NCBI GenBank assembly: GCA_029259535.1
Contig: JAPHEF010000002.1
Span: forward strand, 1 to 64,000
Direction of reading: 5' to 3'
Source of the DNA: Alkanophaga liquidiphilum
GTDB taxonomy: Archaea > Halobacteriota > Syntropharchaeia > Alkanophagales > B39-G2
DNA: 64,000 nt
Part shown: positions 7,585 through 15,419 of the stretch, piece by piece
How the letters are laid out: each line of letters opens with the position of its first letter
Numbering within the stretch: position 1 is the first letter of the stretch
Program-made: the position numbers and the translations under genes
The notes under the pieces: generated by a model
Seen by the model: the letters and a program-made list of their open reading frames with translations, nothing else
Databases searched by the model: none
What the model was told of the DNA's origin: nothing

Positions 7585-8545
7585 GAGAGGAGTAAAAAGG
7601 GCGATTGAGCGGCTGAAAGTATTATTGATCGGCATTTCTGGGCTGAAAATTAGTAGAGGGGATTTCAGGAGATTTTTGGACGTCTATAAGGGGTTTGCAT
7701 ACAGGGGGCTGGGAGCGAGAATAGATAAGAGGGGGTTCAAGGAGCTTGACGTGCTGCTTGAGAGGGCGAGGATAAGAATGAGCACCGGCATGTTTCTCAG
7801 CATCGCAATCATGAACTCGCTGGCGATAGCGCTCATCATCTTACCGCTTGCGCGCATCCTAATTCCAATGCCGCTTCTCCTTTTGTTCCCTGCGCTCTTT
7901 GCGCTTTCTTTTTCCGCACAACTCGTTTATCCTATTTTCAGGGCGAGGAGGAGGGCGAAAAGAATAGATGACGTTCTACCATACGCCTTCAGCTACATGG
8001 CGACGCTGGCGTCAGCAGGCGTCCCCCCACAGGGAATTTTCAAATCGCTTGCGGGGGCAAAAGAGATTTATGAGGAGATAAGCGTCGAGGCTTCTTACAT
8101 CGTGCGGGACATGGAGGTTTTGGGCTTTGACGTTCTGAGCGCCCTTGCAAACGCTGCGAAGCGGGCGCCGTCGCCGAAGTTGGAGGCGGTGCTCAACACG
8201 ATAATATCGTCGGTGACTGCAGGCTCCGACCTTTCGGAGGTTCTCGTGGAGGTCTCCGAGGTGCTGATGGAGGAGCGTCGCCTTTTATTGCGGCGATTCA
8301 TCGAAGACGTTGCGATATATTCGGAGTTCTACGTCGTTCTCTGCGTCCTCGGACCTCTCTTTGTCCTCATAATGCTGCCGGTGACGACCGCTGTGAATTT
8401 GATAACCGGGACGAAGGGCACGCTCGCCGCCCTGCTCGGCAGCGAATTCGCATTTCTAGCCTCAATTTACATACTCATACCGTTCGGCTCCATACTCTTC
8501 CTCCTGTTCATGGATGCCGTTATGCCTCCGGACATAAAAGGGTGA
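7571..8545 (+). CDS. Pilus assembly platform protein, T2SSF domain (TadB/TadC-like), first copy
   Basis: This 324-residue membrane protein has a basic cytoplasmic N-terminus, two helices near 75-120, the T2SSF core (VLPYAFSYMATLASAGVPPQ near 137-156), then further helices near 250-320. It forms the inner-membrane platform on which the ATPase acts. The T2SSF region appears once, so it corresponds to one half of the fused archaeal FlaJ/PilC; the next gene supplies a second half. It overlaps the ATPase gene by 14 bases. Confidence 0.85.
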   Translation: MKVYRRGVKRAIERLKVLLIGISGLKISRGDFRRFLDVYKGFAYRGLGARIDKRGFKELDVLLERARIRMSTGMFLSIAIMNSLAIALIILPLARILIPMPLLLLFPALFALSFSAQLVYPIFRARRRAKRIDDVLPYAFSYMATLASAGVPPQGIFKSLAGAKEIYEEISVEASYIVRDMEVLGFDVLSALANAAKRAPSPKLEAVLNTIISSVTAGSDLSEVLVEVSEVLMEERRLLLRRFIEDVAIYSEFYVVLCVLGPLFVLIMLPVTTAVNLITGTKGTLAALLGSEFAFLASIYILIPFGSILFLLFMDAVMPPDIKG

Positions 8546-8551
8546 GCGAAC

Positions 8552-9382
8552 TTGCGTAACGAAATTGTTTTGAAGAGGAGAAAGGAAATAAGGGGCAGAG
8601 ACCTCGTAATCCTTGCGTCCATAGCGGCGTACACGCCACTACTCATTCTGAACCTGAAAATCTTTTTCGAGACGGGAATGGTGGATGAGGACATTCTGAT
8701 ATTTACGGCGCTCGCCGCAATTGCGCCTTTGTCCGCGTTCACTTATTTCGACAACCTGAGGAGGCGGAGGGAGGAAGATGCGTTCCCCCTTTTTCTAAGA
8801 GACTTGGCGATGTCCGTGCGGACGGGAATGGACCCCGCAAAAGCTCTGATAAAGACCGCGGACGCCGACTACGGACCTTTAACCGATGCTATTCGTAGAA
8901 TGGCAGTCCAAATATCTTGGGGACGCCCGTTCGAGGAAGTTTTGGAGGAGTTCGGACGTGAGCAGAAGCTTCCAATGATAAAAAGGGCAGTTTCTATCAT
9001 CATAGGAGCAAATAGAGCGGGCGGCGACATCGGCGACATTCTAGCGGCGGTCTCCGTAGACGCACAAAGGTTAAACGACATAAAAAAGGAGGTTTCGAGC
9101 ACGCTGAAAACCTACGTCGCTATTATCTACATCGCATACTTCATATTCCTCGGCATTGTATACGTGCTCGTCACGCAACTGCTCCCCGCAATGATAGAAA
9201 TCGGAGTGCCCGCAACCATCGGGTTTTACAAGACGCACTTCTTCTGGGCGTCGATGATAATGGCTGTGCTTTCGGGGCTGGTTGCCGGGAAGCTTGGGGA
9301 GCGCTCCGCCGTGTTCGGGCTGAAGCACTCTGCTCTGATGATGCTCTCCGGCTACATTTTCTTCAAGGTGGTAATTCTATGA
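8552..9382 (+). CDS. Pilus assembly platform protein, T2SSF domain, second copy
   Basis: The 276-residue product has two N-terminal helices, a T2SSF core (AFPLFLRDLAMSVRTGMDPA near 79-98, GANRAGGDIGDIL near 151-163) and three C-terminal helices. It pairs with the preceding protein, giving a split two-protein platform as in TadB/TadC. The start is TTG at 8552, supported by the ribosome-binding site GGGTGAG at 8540-8546; no ATG is placed well. The stop overlaps the next ATGATG. Confidence 0.83.
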   Translation: MRNEIVLKRRKEIRGRDLVILASIAAYTPLLILNLKIFFETGMVDEDILIFTALAAIAPLSAFTYFDNLRRRREEDAFPLFLRDLAMSVRTGMDPAKALIKTADADYGPLTDAIRRMAVQISWGRPFEEVLEEFGREQKLPMIKRAVSIIIGANRAGGDIGDILAAVSVDAQRLNDIKKEVSSTLKTYVAIIYIAYFIFLGIVYVLVTQLLPAMIEIGVPATIGFYKTHFFWASMIMAVLSGLVAGKLGERSAVFGLKHSALMMLSGYIFFKVVIL

Positions 9383-9990
9383 TGAAAGCCGACCTTGCGT
9401 TGAGCCTTGTGTTGTTCGCACTTGTCGTCTCATACGTGGCGTATGCGACGCTCGCAATGCATTACGGGCTGAAAAGGGACGAGCTTTTGAAGACTGCCGC
9501 ACTTCACGGGCTGGGCTTCAACCTGAGCAAGCGGAACTTGACGCAGGCGAGGGTGGCGTGCGTTTTCGAGAGTGCGGTGCTCGTGGATGCGAGTGATGAG
9601 AAGAACGCCACGAAGCTTGTCAAAACGGTGAATAACAGGACAGGCGTCGATATATATTTCGTGAACGAGACGGAGTTGCCATACACAGGCTTCGGCGCCG
9701 AAGCTTACGTCCTGCCGAACGCTGCGTGGAGGCACGTGCAGGAGCTAAGAGGCGAGAACTCGAACTTTTCAAAGATTAACGTGACGCTTGCGAGCTTAAA
9801 GGCAGATTTGAAGCACGTTTACCTTTATAACGCTACGTCGGGCGAGAAAGTCTTGTTGGAGGTGAGTGTGCCTGAGGAAGAACTGAAAGCGTCCGTCGAT
9901 GGGATTATCGTGAGGCGTGTCGTGGCAGAAGAGGTCGTGTTGGACGAAGGAATGAAAGCGCTCGTGCCGCTGGAGGTGACATGCGGATGA
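9379..9990 (+). CDS. Pilus-operon protein with N-terminal membrane helix
   Basis: This 203-residue product has one N-terminal helix (residues about 6-27) and a soluble extracytoplasmic domain with several N-x-S/T sequons, among them NLSK, NLTQ, NFSK and NVTL. The leader MMKAD lacks a Gly before the helix, so processing by a prepilin peptidase is uncertain. It overlaps the platform gene before it and the next gene after it, which ties it to pilus assembly. The family is not recognised. Confidence 0.6.
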   Translation: MMKADLALSLVLFALVVSYVAYATLAMHYGLKRDELLKTAALHGLGFNLSKRNLTQARVACVFESAVLVDASDEKNATKLVKTVNNRTGVDIYFVNETELPYTGFGAEAYVLPNAAWRHVQELRGENSNFSKINVTLASLKADLKHVYLYNATSGEKVLLEVSVPEEELKASVDGIIVRRVVAEEVVLDEGMKALVPLEVTCG

Positions 9991-10382
9991 GCCACTCGCT
10001 CGAAGCCGTGCTAAGTGCCATCCTTGTGCTTCTCTGCCTCATGTATGCTCTCACGGTAGTAGGAAACGAGGGTGCGGAAGGGGGAGAAAAGGAGCTCAAG
10101 CTGATATGCGAGGATGCGATGTCGGCAATGGAGAAGACCGGAGCCTTGAAGGACGTCGTGCGTGAGCTGAAATCGGGTAAAAGCGAGAAGGCATGCGTCG
10201 AAGTCCGTGCATTCCTGCCGGAGGACGTGGGCTTCTTATTCGAGGTCTCAGGCTCGTTTGTGGCGGAAGTGGGAGAGAAGGGCGTAAGACCTGAGCCTCC
10301 GACCGTGAGCGCCCACAGGCTCGTTGCCCTGAACGAGACGGAATTTTACGACGTTGCACTTGCGACGTGGTGGAGAAGATGA
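9987..10382 (+). CDS. Pilin-like or pilus-associated small protein
   Basis: The product is about 131 residues, starting MSHSLEAVLSAILVLLCLMY, with an N-terminal hydrophobic helix and a charged domain with two or three cysteines. Two in-frame ATGs exist, at 9981 and 9987. The ribosome-binding site GGAGGTG at 9972-9978 sits at the right distance only for 9987, which also overlaps the upstream stop as ATGA. The function is inferred from the operon only. Confidence 0.55.
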   Translation: MSHSLEAVLSAILVLLCLMYALTVVGNEGAEGGEKELKLICEDAMSAMEKTGALKDVVRELKSGKSEKACVEVRAFLPEDVGFLFEVSGSFVAEVGEKGVRPEPPTVSAHRLVALNETEFYDVALATWWRR

Positions 10383-11452
10383 CAAAGCGGAAGGAAGGGC
10401 AGTTTTACATAATTTCGGCGGTCGTCATGTGCTTAATATTGCTTTTAATATCCCACTTCGTTTATCAAGCCCTGCTAGCACAGACACGCACGAGGATTTC
10501 GCTGAAATATGAAATCGACAACCTTCGCACCTTCTTCGAGGACGTCGTCTCATACGCAGTGGCGAACGCCTCCGCCTCCGAGCCGCCCTCAAACGTCGTA
10601 AGAAGCTTGGAGAATGCGATAGAGTTTGCGAGGGGCAAGCTTCTTGAAAGAGGCGTGCAAGCGAGTTTCGAGTGGAGCGTCGTGGCGATGCGTGTGGGCG
10701 TCGAGGTGAAAATAATACGTATGAACGTCTCAGCTTATGTTTCAGCGGGCAGGATTGAAGAAGTCACGGTGAACGTAACGAATGAAGGCTATGGGGGCAA
10801 GTTTTATGGGATTTTGGAAGTTTTTAACGGCAGCTGGCAGGTCAATTCAACGGAAGTTCCCGAGAACTGCACAAGTAGCCTAAATTTCACAAACCTCAAT
10901 ACAACCGAGGTTTATGTTGTTCTGAAGTGCGGGCACTCGCCTTCGAACTACACGATGCTGAACCTCACCGTAAATGCAACGAGCACGACAAACGACGGCG
11001 CTGTAATCATGATGGTGATAAATGGGGCGTTGCTTGACACGAAGGAGCTTGATGGCATCCTTAGCATAAGCTTCTGCAATGTGTCCGTGGCGCAACCCAA
11101 AACTTTTGTGCTGGTTAATGGGACGGGCTATCCCGACAACGCAAGAAAGACGAACATTTCATTGCCTGTTGGCGGTGGGAAGGAAAAGAGCTTTGCAAAC
11201 GTCGTAAACGAGAGCTTTGGAGCAGCCGAACCCATCGTCTGGATAATAAACGTGACCGCAATGGGAAACTGCAGCGCCATCGTCAGATACAAGCGTTCAT
11301 CGGCGGTGAAAGAAGTGAGCATTGAGCTTGAGACGCCAACGACTGTGAAAACGAGGGGTATGAGCGCAATGGCGAGCGTGAACATGAGCTTGCAGTCCGA
11401 GGATTACGTGGCGAGCATCCCGATAAGGATTGAAAAATCGGTCAAGTATTAG
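10379..11452 (+). CDS. Pilin-like surface protein rich in N-glycosylation sequons
   Basis: The protein of about 357 residues starts MTKRKEGQ-FYIISAVVM: a basic leader, then a helix to about residue 30, reminiscent of a class III signal with Gly-Gln at the junction. The rest is a long beta-rich ectodomain with many N-x-S/T sites (NVSA, NVTN, NGSW, NCTS, NFTN and others). It is the last gene of the pilus operon and the largest surface candidate, so it could be a tip adhesin or major surface subunit. Start ATG 10379 overlaps the previous stop and has GGTGGAG upstream; a GTG at 10367 is the alternative. It ends with TAG. Confidence 0.6.
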   Translation: MTKRKEGQFYIISAVVMCLILLLISHFVYQALLAQTRTRISLKYEIDNLRTFFEDVVSYAVANASASEPPSNVVRSLENAIEFARGKLLERGVQASFEWSVVAMRVGVEVKIIRMNVSAYVSAGRIEEVTVNVTNEGYGGKFYGILEVFNGSWQVNSTEVPENCTSSLNFTNLNTTEVYVVLKCGHSPSNYTMLNLTVNATSTTNDGAVIMMVINGALLDTKELDGILSISFCNVSVAQPKTFVLVNGTGYPDNARKTNISLPVGGGKEKSFANVVNESFGAAEPIVWIINVTAMGNCSAIVRYKRSSAVKEVSIELETPTTVKTRGMSAMASVNMSLQSEDYVASIPIRIEKSVKY

Positions 11453-11489
11453 CGTGAGCTTCCGTCCTTTCCCCTACCCGGTTGCTGAT

Positions 11490-11577
11490 GTATAACGTTT
11501 TGCGGAGATACGAAGTTCGGCTTTGCCGAATTTGGGCGTAGGTGCGAAGCACCGTAGCCGTATGTCCGCTGTTAGGC
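11490..11577 (+). repeat. attC-like (59-base-element-like) site 1
   Basis: The segment opens with GTATAAC (11490-11496) and ends with GTTAGGC (11571-11577), which resemble the inverse-core and core sites of integron attC elements (the core fits GTTRRRY; the inverse core has one mismatch). The inner arms GCGGAGATACG (11502-11512) and CGTATGTCCGC (11559-11569) pair at 10 of 11 positions. The loop holds two perfect small hairpins, TTCGGC/GCCGAA (11515-11529) and GGTGC/GCACC (11541-11553). The 12-mer AACGTTTTGCGG is shared with the second site at 12.16 kb. Confidence 0.5.
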
Positions 11578-11585
11578 GATGTTGC

Positions 11586-11818
11586 TCATGCCCTTTCATA
11601 AGCTTCTAAGAATTCTTCTCTTTTTATCCCTGCTTGCCGACAAATTACTCTTAGGGTTGAGCCTTTTATCCTCTCATGATTTGGCATTGTTAGGGGAGTT
11701 TTAGTTCCATCAGGATTCCCTCTTATCATTGATATGCTTTCCAACTCTAACAACTTTAACCAAGGGCTTCAAATGCTTTTATAACCTTGCGGCTGGGTGC
11801 ATCCCTTGGAAATTTCAT
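11586..11818 (-). pseudogene. hicA: HicA-type mRNA interferase toxin, frameshifted
   Basis: Read leftwards from the ATG at 11818, the first 20 residues (FPRDAPSRKVIKAFEALG) match the start of HicA toxins. The frame then shifts, giving VVRVGKHI, and shifts again to give NPDGTKTPLTMPNH, KGSTLRVICRQAG and REEFLEAYERA. The G-x-H-I segment carries the catalytic His of the dsRBD-like fold. Two indels therefore break an otherwise complete gene of about 77 codons, so no full toxin is made. It overlaps the HicB remnant (ATAATG), the normal operon arrangement. Sequencing error could explain the indels, but the partner gene is also broken. Confidence 0.75.
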
Positions 11819-12032
11819 TATACTACCACTTCTGCAATGAATGTCTCCACAACTTCTTCGTCTTCAAAGACGTCCTTTCCAAAAGTTTCTATGTGGAATT
11901 TGATTGCTGATTTTACGTTTTGTAGAGCTTCTTCGTATGTATCTCCCTCGCCAACCACCACTCCCTTTAAACCTACGGGATATAAGCTACGTATCCTTCC
12001 GGATGTTTTTCAACTATGATTTTCAATTCCAT
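11818..12032 (-). pseudogene. hicB: HicB-type antitoxin, frameshifted
   Basis: From the ATG at 12032 the peptide reads MELKIIVEKHPEGYVAY, the usual HicB N-terminus, then hits a stop. After one frameshift near 11978 it continues GLKGVVVGEGDTYEEALQN, then a helix and an acidic stretch ending AEVVV. This is the whole short HicB fold (partial RNase H-like) that neutralises HicA. A ribosome-binding site (GAGGTG) lies upstream of the ATG. It lies immediately before the hicA remnant on the same strand, inside the interval between two attC-like sites. Confidence 0.75.
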
Positions 12033-12154
12033 GTTTACACCTCACTTTTATGGAACTATTAAGCCTTATAAGGGTATATCCACTTCTACCCAGTTGCCTT
12101 TAAATTCAAGATGCACTTCTTGACAATCATTTTTCTCGCTCCCTTCGACATTCC

Positions 12155-12213
12155 GCACAACGTTTTGCGGGTATGTGAGGTATGAGAGGGAACCGTATAC
12201 CCGCCTGTTAGAC
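12155..12213 (+). repeat. attC-like site 2
   Basis: This 59-bp segment starts GCACAAC (12155-12161) and ends GTTAGAC (12207-12213), again close to attC inverse-core and core boxes. The arms GCGGGTAT (12167-12174) and ATACCCGC (12197-12204) pair perfectly. It shares AACGTTTTGCGG with site 1 at the same position relative to the inverse core. Together the two sites bracket the HicAB remnants as a cassette of about 630 bp would be. Confidence 0.5.
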
Positions 12214-12221
12214 GAAGTGTT

Positions 12222-12361
12222 TCATGCGAGCAAAATCTTTTCTGCCTCTTCCCTGTAAGCCTCCATTAGGGAATTCCTGAAATTTTCGCAGCCTCCTCGG
12301 TCAAAGCCATTAAGTCGCTGCGAGATATCGTTGAAATTTTGAAGTTTCTGCTGCCTGCCAT
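12222..12361 (-). pseudogene. Possible small antitoxin remnant
   Basis: Read leftwards from the ATG at 12361: FKISTISRSDLMALTEEAAK, then after a frameshift near 12268 NSLMEAYREEAEKILLA and a stop at 12222. The pattern (a strand, a helix, then a second helix with an E-A-Y-R ending) is like short VapB/CopG-type antitoxins. There is no partner toxin nearby. It lies directly beyond the second attC-like site. This is a tentative reading of a short, broken frame. Confidence 0.3.
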
Positions 12362-12374
12362 TAATTGCTGCTAC

Positions 12375-13982
12375 TCATGACGTCAATATCTCCTCGAACA
12401 ACTCCGCCTCGATTTCATGCATCATTGGTATCCCGGTGACTTCGGATGCGAGCCTGCTCAATGCCGCAATATCACTTCTATCTATCAAATCCAGCTTGAA
12501 CTTGCGGACGCCAGCGAGCAACTGCTTTAAGCCGAGTCCTATCCTCTCGCTAAGATATGTGTAAACACCAACCGCAGACCATGGTATTTCCTTACCTACC
12601 TTACTCCCATATTCATTTTTCAGCTCATCAGCGACGATAAAAAATCTCTCCGGGCTGGTGCCATATTTATCGGCGAAATCTCTCGGTAATCTGCCCTTTT
12701 CTGCGAGTTCCGTGAAATAGAGCGACTTCATCGCTGCCGTCAACGGCGACCTTCCCATTGTGATAGATTTCACGAAGGGTCCTTTGCCATTGTTTCCATC
12801 GAAATTGCTAAGCGCTATCGCCTTAAATATCTGCGTCTCGTTGATGAACCCGCCAGCCATGCTTATATCAGGCACGTATTTCCCCGCTCGCTCCAATATC
12901 CTTGCACACTTCAATACCTGCGCTTCTAAATATACGGTAGGCGTGCTCATCTCGTTCATCATCGGCACTGGACTCATACCTGTGCCGCCACCAGCGCCAT
13001 CGAACGTTATATAATCCACTTTGGCTTCAGATGCCACTTTCATCGTCCATGCAACGTCCACAGGACGATAAGCCCCTGTTTTTATCGTTACGCATTTTGC
13101 TCCTATGCTACGAAGCCATTCAACATCTTCTACAAAACCGCGTTCCTCCGGGAATCCCACACGGCTGTGCCGCTCGAACGTCTTGAACAAGCCATCTTTG
13201 AACGCCTCTTGAACCACAGGGTCTTCAGGGTCTGGCAGCACAATATATCCTCTCTTCTTCAGTTCCAACGCCCTTTCAAGCGAAGATACGCGTATTTCTC
13301 CGCCTATCGCCTTTGCTCCCTGCCCCCATTTCCTCTCTATTATATTCACTTCCAACTTGGACACCACATACTCATCCACACCGAACCTCTGGTCTTCTAC
13401 ATTTGTTTGCACCGCCACATCTCCGTATTTGCCGTCCCAGTATTCCTTGAAAAGTCTCACCCTCCGTTCCATCTCCGGCGATTTCGTCACTTTTCCGTTC
13501 GTGAATACCGATTCTTTGTCAACACCGCAAACGTTCTCCCCGATAATTATTATTACTCCTGAGAGCGCAGCACCGATAGCAAGAGCATCCCAGTTGTTTC
13601 TTGCAACATCCGTAGACCCGAATGCGCCAGTTGCCAGCGGTATTTTCAACGGAATGCCCCCTATCTTCGATTCTATATCCACGTTATGGAACAAAGCGAC
13701 ATCCGGCTCCGGCTCGATGCCTTCTGCGCCTCGCAACCGCGAAAGGATGTTGAAGTCGGACCAATCGAGTCCATAATTCTTGTTCGACGCCGCAGTGCTC
13801 CATCCAAACTGCTCTGGCTCCGGATACAATACCTCTCGTCCCCTGAACGCGCTCTTCCCGATTTCGCAGAGCACCGTGCACTCCTTCACGCATATCGGAC
13901 ACATCCCGCTCAGCGTATTCACGTCTCTCCTTCTCACGGACGTTCCCGTGGTGGACCTCGCATTCGCATATATGTCCGCCAT
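12375..13982 (-). CDS. FMN-dependent glutamate synthase family protein (GltB central domain)
   Basis: This 535-residue protein has an N-terminal Cys cluster (GMCPICVKECTVLCEIGKS, residues about 26-44) and the FMN/Fe-S glutamate synthase barrel. Recognisable barrel segments are PLATGAFGSTDVARNNWDAL, VQTNVEDQRFG, KGAKAIGGEI-like (here QGAKAIGGEIRV), DGAGGGTGMSP and GGFINETQIFKAIALS. The barrel adds ammonia to 2-oxoglutarate to make glutamate using electrons from an Fe-S partner. The amidotransferase domain is absent. The adjacent FrhB-like gene ends 2 bases upstream, so the natural electron donor is probably reduced F420. Start ATG 13982 has AGGTGAT upstream; a GTG at 13991 is less likely. Confidence 0.85.
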   Translation of the reverse strand: MADIYANARSTTGTSVRRRDVNTLSGMCPICVKECTVLCEIGKSAFRGREVLYPEPEQFGWSTAASNKNYGLDWSDFNILSRLRGAEGIEPEPDVALFHNVDIESKIGGIPLKIPLATGAFGSTDVARNNWDALAIGAALSGVIIIIGENVCGVDKESVFTNGKVTKSPEMERRVRLFKEYWDGKYGDVAVQTNVEDQRFGVDEYVVSKLEVNIIERKWGQGAKAIGGEIRVSSLERALELKKRGYIVLPDPEDPVVQEAFKDGLFKTFERHSRVGFPEERGFVEDVEWLRSIGAKCVTIKTGAYRPVDVAWTMKVASEAKVDYITFDGAGGGTGMSPVPMMNEMSTPTVYLEAQVLKCARILERAGKYVPDISMAGGFINETQIFKAIALSNFDGNNGKGPFVKSITMGRSPLTAAMKSLYFTELAEKGRLPRDFADKYGTSPERFFIVADELKNEYGSKVGKEIPWSAVGVYTYLSERIGLGLKQLLAGVRKFKLDLIDRSDIAALSRLASEVTGIPMMHEIEAELFEEILTS

Positions 13983-13983
13983 T

Positions 13984-15081
13984 TCAATCACCTGTTTGCA
14001 ACGTAAAAGAATACGGATTGGTTAAACACGCTGAACAAATCCCCATCTGGTCTAGCATCATGCCGTAATTCCTCATCTTCTTATTAAAAGCGAGCCTTTC
14101 TATCTTTTTTATCCCCGCATCATCCAGCTTCTTCGTTTCTATTGCCCTTTTTGAAACACTTACGAGCTCCTCTCCCGCGTTTGTCTTGATTATTAATGAA
14201 GTGCATCCATCTGGCGAACCAGACGAGCCTGCGGAAACATCCGCAAGCTGTGCGGTGAAATCCTCGCATATCCTGCATGTGTCCCGCATGCAAAGTTCCA
14301 GTTCTTTAGTCGGAATACTGTGCTCTTCGTCCTTTGTAACCACCACGAATTTACCCTTTGAAACGCAAAACCTCTCTACCTCTTTGATGTTTATTCCCCG
14401 TTCTGCGAGGAACGCCACCAAATCACGATGCCAGAAAGCCTCGGTGCAGAAAAGTCCGATTAAGACCTTCACTCTGTCAAGCTCCAGAGCAGGGTCATGC
14501 AACGCCTGAAGCCTTCTCACCGCCTCTATATTACAGCCCGTGCCGACCATAGCGATATTTTCATACCCGCGGTCTATCGCCTCCCATACACCAAGAACAG
14601 AAGGACAGGCAGTGTATTTTGAACCCACGCCGCGCAAAACTTCTTCCGGTGTAGTGGCGACGAAAGGCTCCGCTTTCCAATCTTCTGTCCGCACAGCGAC
14701 AACCGCAGCATCTATAAATCCTCTTTCCAACGCCTCACAAAGCATTGCAGTTATAGCACCGCCGTCCTGCCCCGCCTCTCTTACGCCTTTCTCTCTTGCT
14801 CTCGCACTTATTATCTCTTTATAGTGTCCCAAGATTCGTCTCTCAGGACTGGATGCACGAGGGCTGAAATCACATACTTCCGTCCTCGGGCAATCCCCCT
14901 CACATAAACGGCAAGCTGCGAATGAGCGGGGACAAAAACTGAAACAAAAGCCTTTTGACGCCGTCCCACCGCCGCAGCCCTTGTCAAACACCACTTCTTC
15001 CTCCTTATACTTCTCGAAAGGTATGAACGCTGCACACGCACCACAGTAGCAGCACACTGGGAAGTTTCTAACGCTTGCCAT
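13984..15081 (-). CDS. FrhB/FpoF-like coenzyme F420 oxidoreductase beta subunit
   Basis: The 365-residue protein carries an N-terminal Cys cluster (CCYCGAC near residues 10-16, then more Cys to about 70), the FrhB N domain (GQDGGAITAMLCEALERGFID near 104-124) and the FrhB C domain with CTEAFWH near 215 and C-x2-C-x2-C-like cysteines near 263-270 and SPDGCTS. These proteins bind FAD and Fe-S clusters and oxidise or reduce F420. It directly precedes the glutamate synthase gene on the same strand, so the two probably form an F420-dependent glutamate synthase; that pairing is inference. Start ATG at 15081 has GGAAG upstream, and an A/T-rich promoter region lies at 15110-15150. Confidence 0.85.
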   Translation of the reverse strand: MASVRNFPVCCYCGACAAFIPFEKYKEEEVVFDKGCGGGTASKGFCFSFCPRSFAACRLCEGDCPRTEVCDFSPRASSPERRILGHYKEIISARAREKGVREAGQDGGAITAMLCEALERGFIDAAVVAVRTEDWKAEPFVATTPEEVLRGVGSKYTACPSVLGVWEAIDRGYENIAMVGTGCNIEAVRRLQALHDPALELDRVKVLIGLFCTEAFWHRDLVAFLAERGINIKEVERFCVSKGKFVVVTKDEEHSIPTKELELCMRDTCRICEDFTAQLADVSAGSSGSPDGCTSLIIKTNAGEELVSVSKRAIETKKLDDAGIKKIERLAFNKKMRNYGMMLDQMGICSACLTNPYSFTLQTGD

Positions 15082-15177
15082 TGACTTCCTTCCTCCTTTT
15101 TATCAATATTTCTCCTTGCCCTCCTTTTCATTTATATTAACTGCTGTATTTCCAATCAGGTATTAAGTGAAAATGGG

Positions 15178-15419
15178 CTTAAGTCAGCTGCTCCACCTAA
15201 AAGGGGTGGAGCTTGCCCGAATGCTAGGGCAACGAAGAGCTGACTAGGGGGCTCCGGAAGGAGCAGCCGCCCCGGGGGCTACAAGCACCTTGGAATGCAT
15301 CAAACGCCCCAGTTCCAAGCACTGCTGGGCTTGGCAGGCTCGGTGTTGCCGTCGGGCAACTAAGCCGCCGGGGCAACCCCGAGGGGCACTAAACTCCTCA
15401 TCGAGAGGAGGGTTATACC
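15178..15419 (+). ncRNA. Omega RNA (HEARO-type) of the IsrB element
   Basis: The 240 bases upstream of the nuclease gene are G/C-rich and full of nested inverted repeats. A long-range stem GTCAGCT (15183-15189) / AGCTGAC (15238-15244) encloses two perfect hairpins: CTCCACC/GGTGGAG (15191-15211) and TTGCCC/GGGCAA (15213-15232). Further hairpins are GCTCC/GGAGC (15251-15264), CTTGGAA/TTCCAAG, GTTGCC/GGCAAC, GGGG/CCCC and CTCCTC/GAGGAG just before the start codon. This position and layout match the omega RNAs that guide IscB/IsrB, with the guide expected at the 5' end, in or just before 15160-15180. The RNA ends are estimated. Confidence 0.75.

Noticed and set aside
11729..12019. 96-codon plus-strand frame in the cassette region
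   Set aside because: It is the complement of the HicB remnant; the minus strand carries the family motifs.
15250..15275. GGAAGGAGCAGCC resembling the SRP RNA Alu or S-domain loop
   Set aside because: The surrounding folds match an omega RNA upstream of IsrB, and the rest of SRP RNA is absent.
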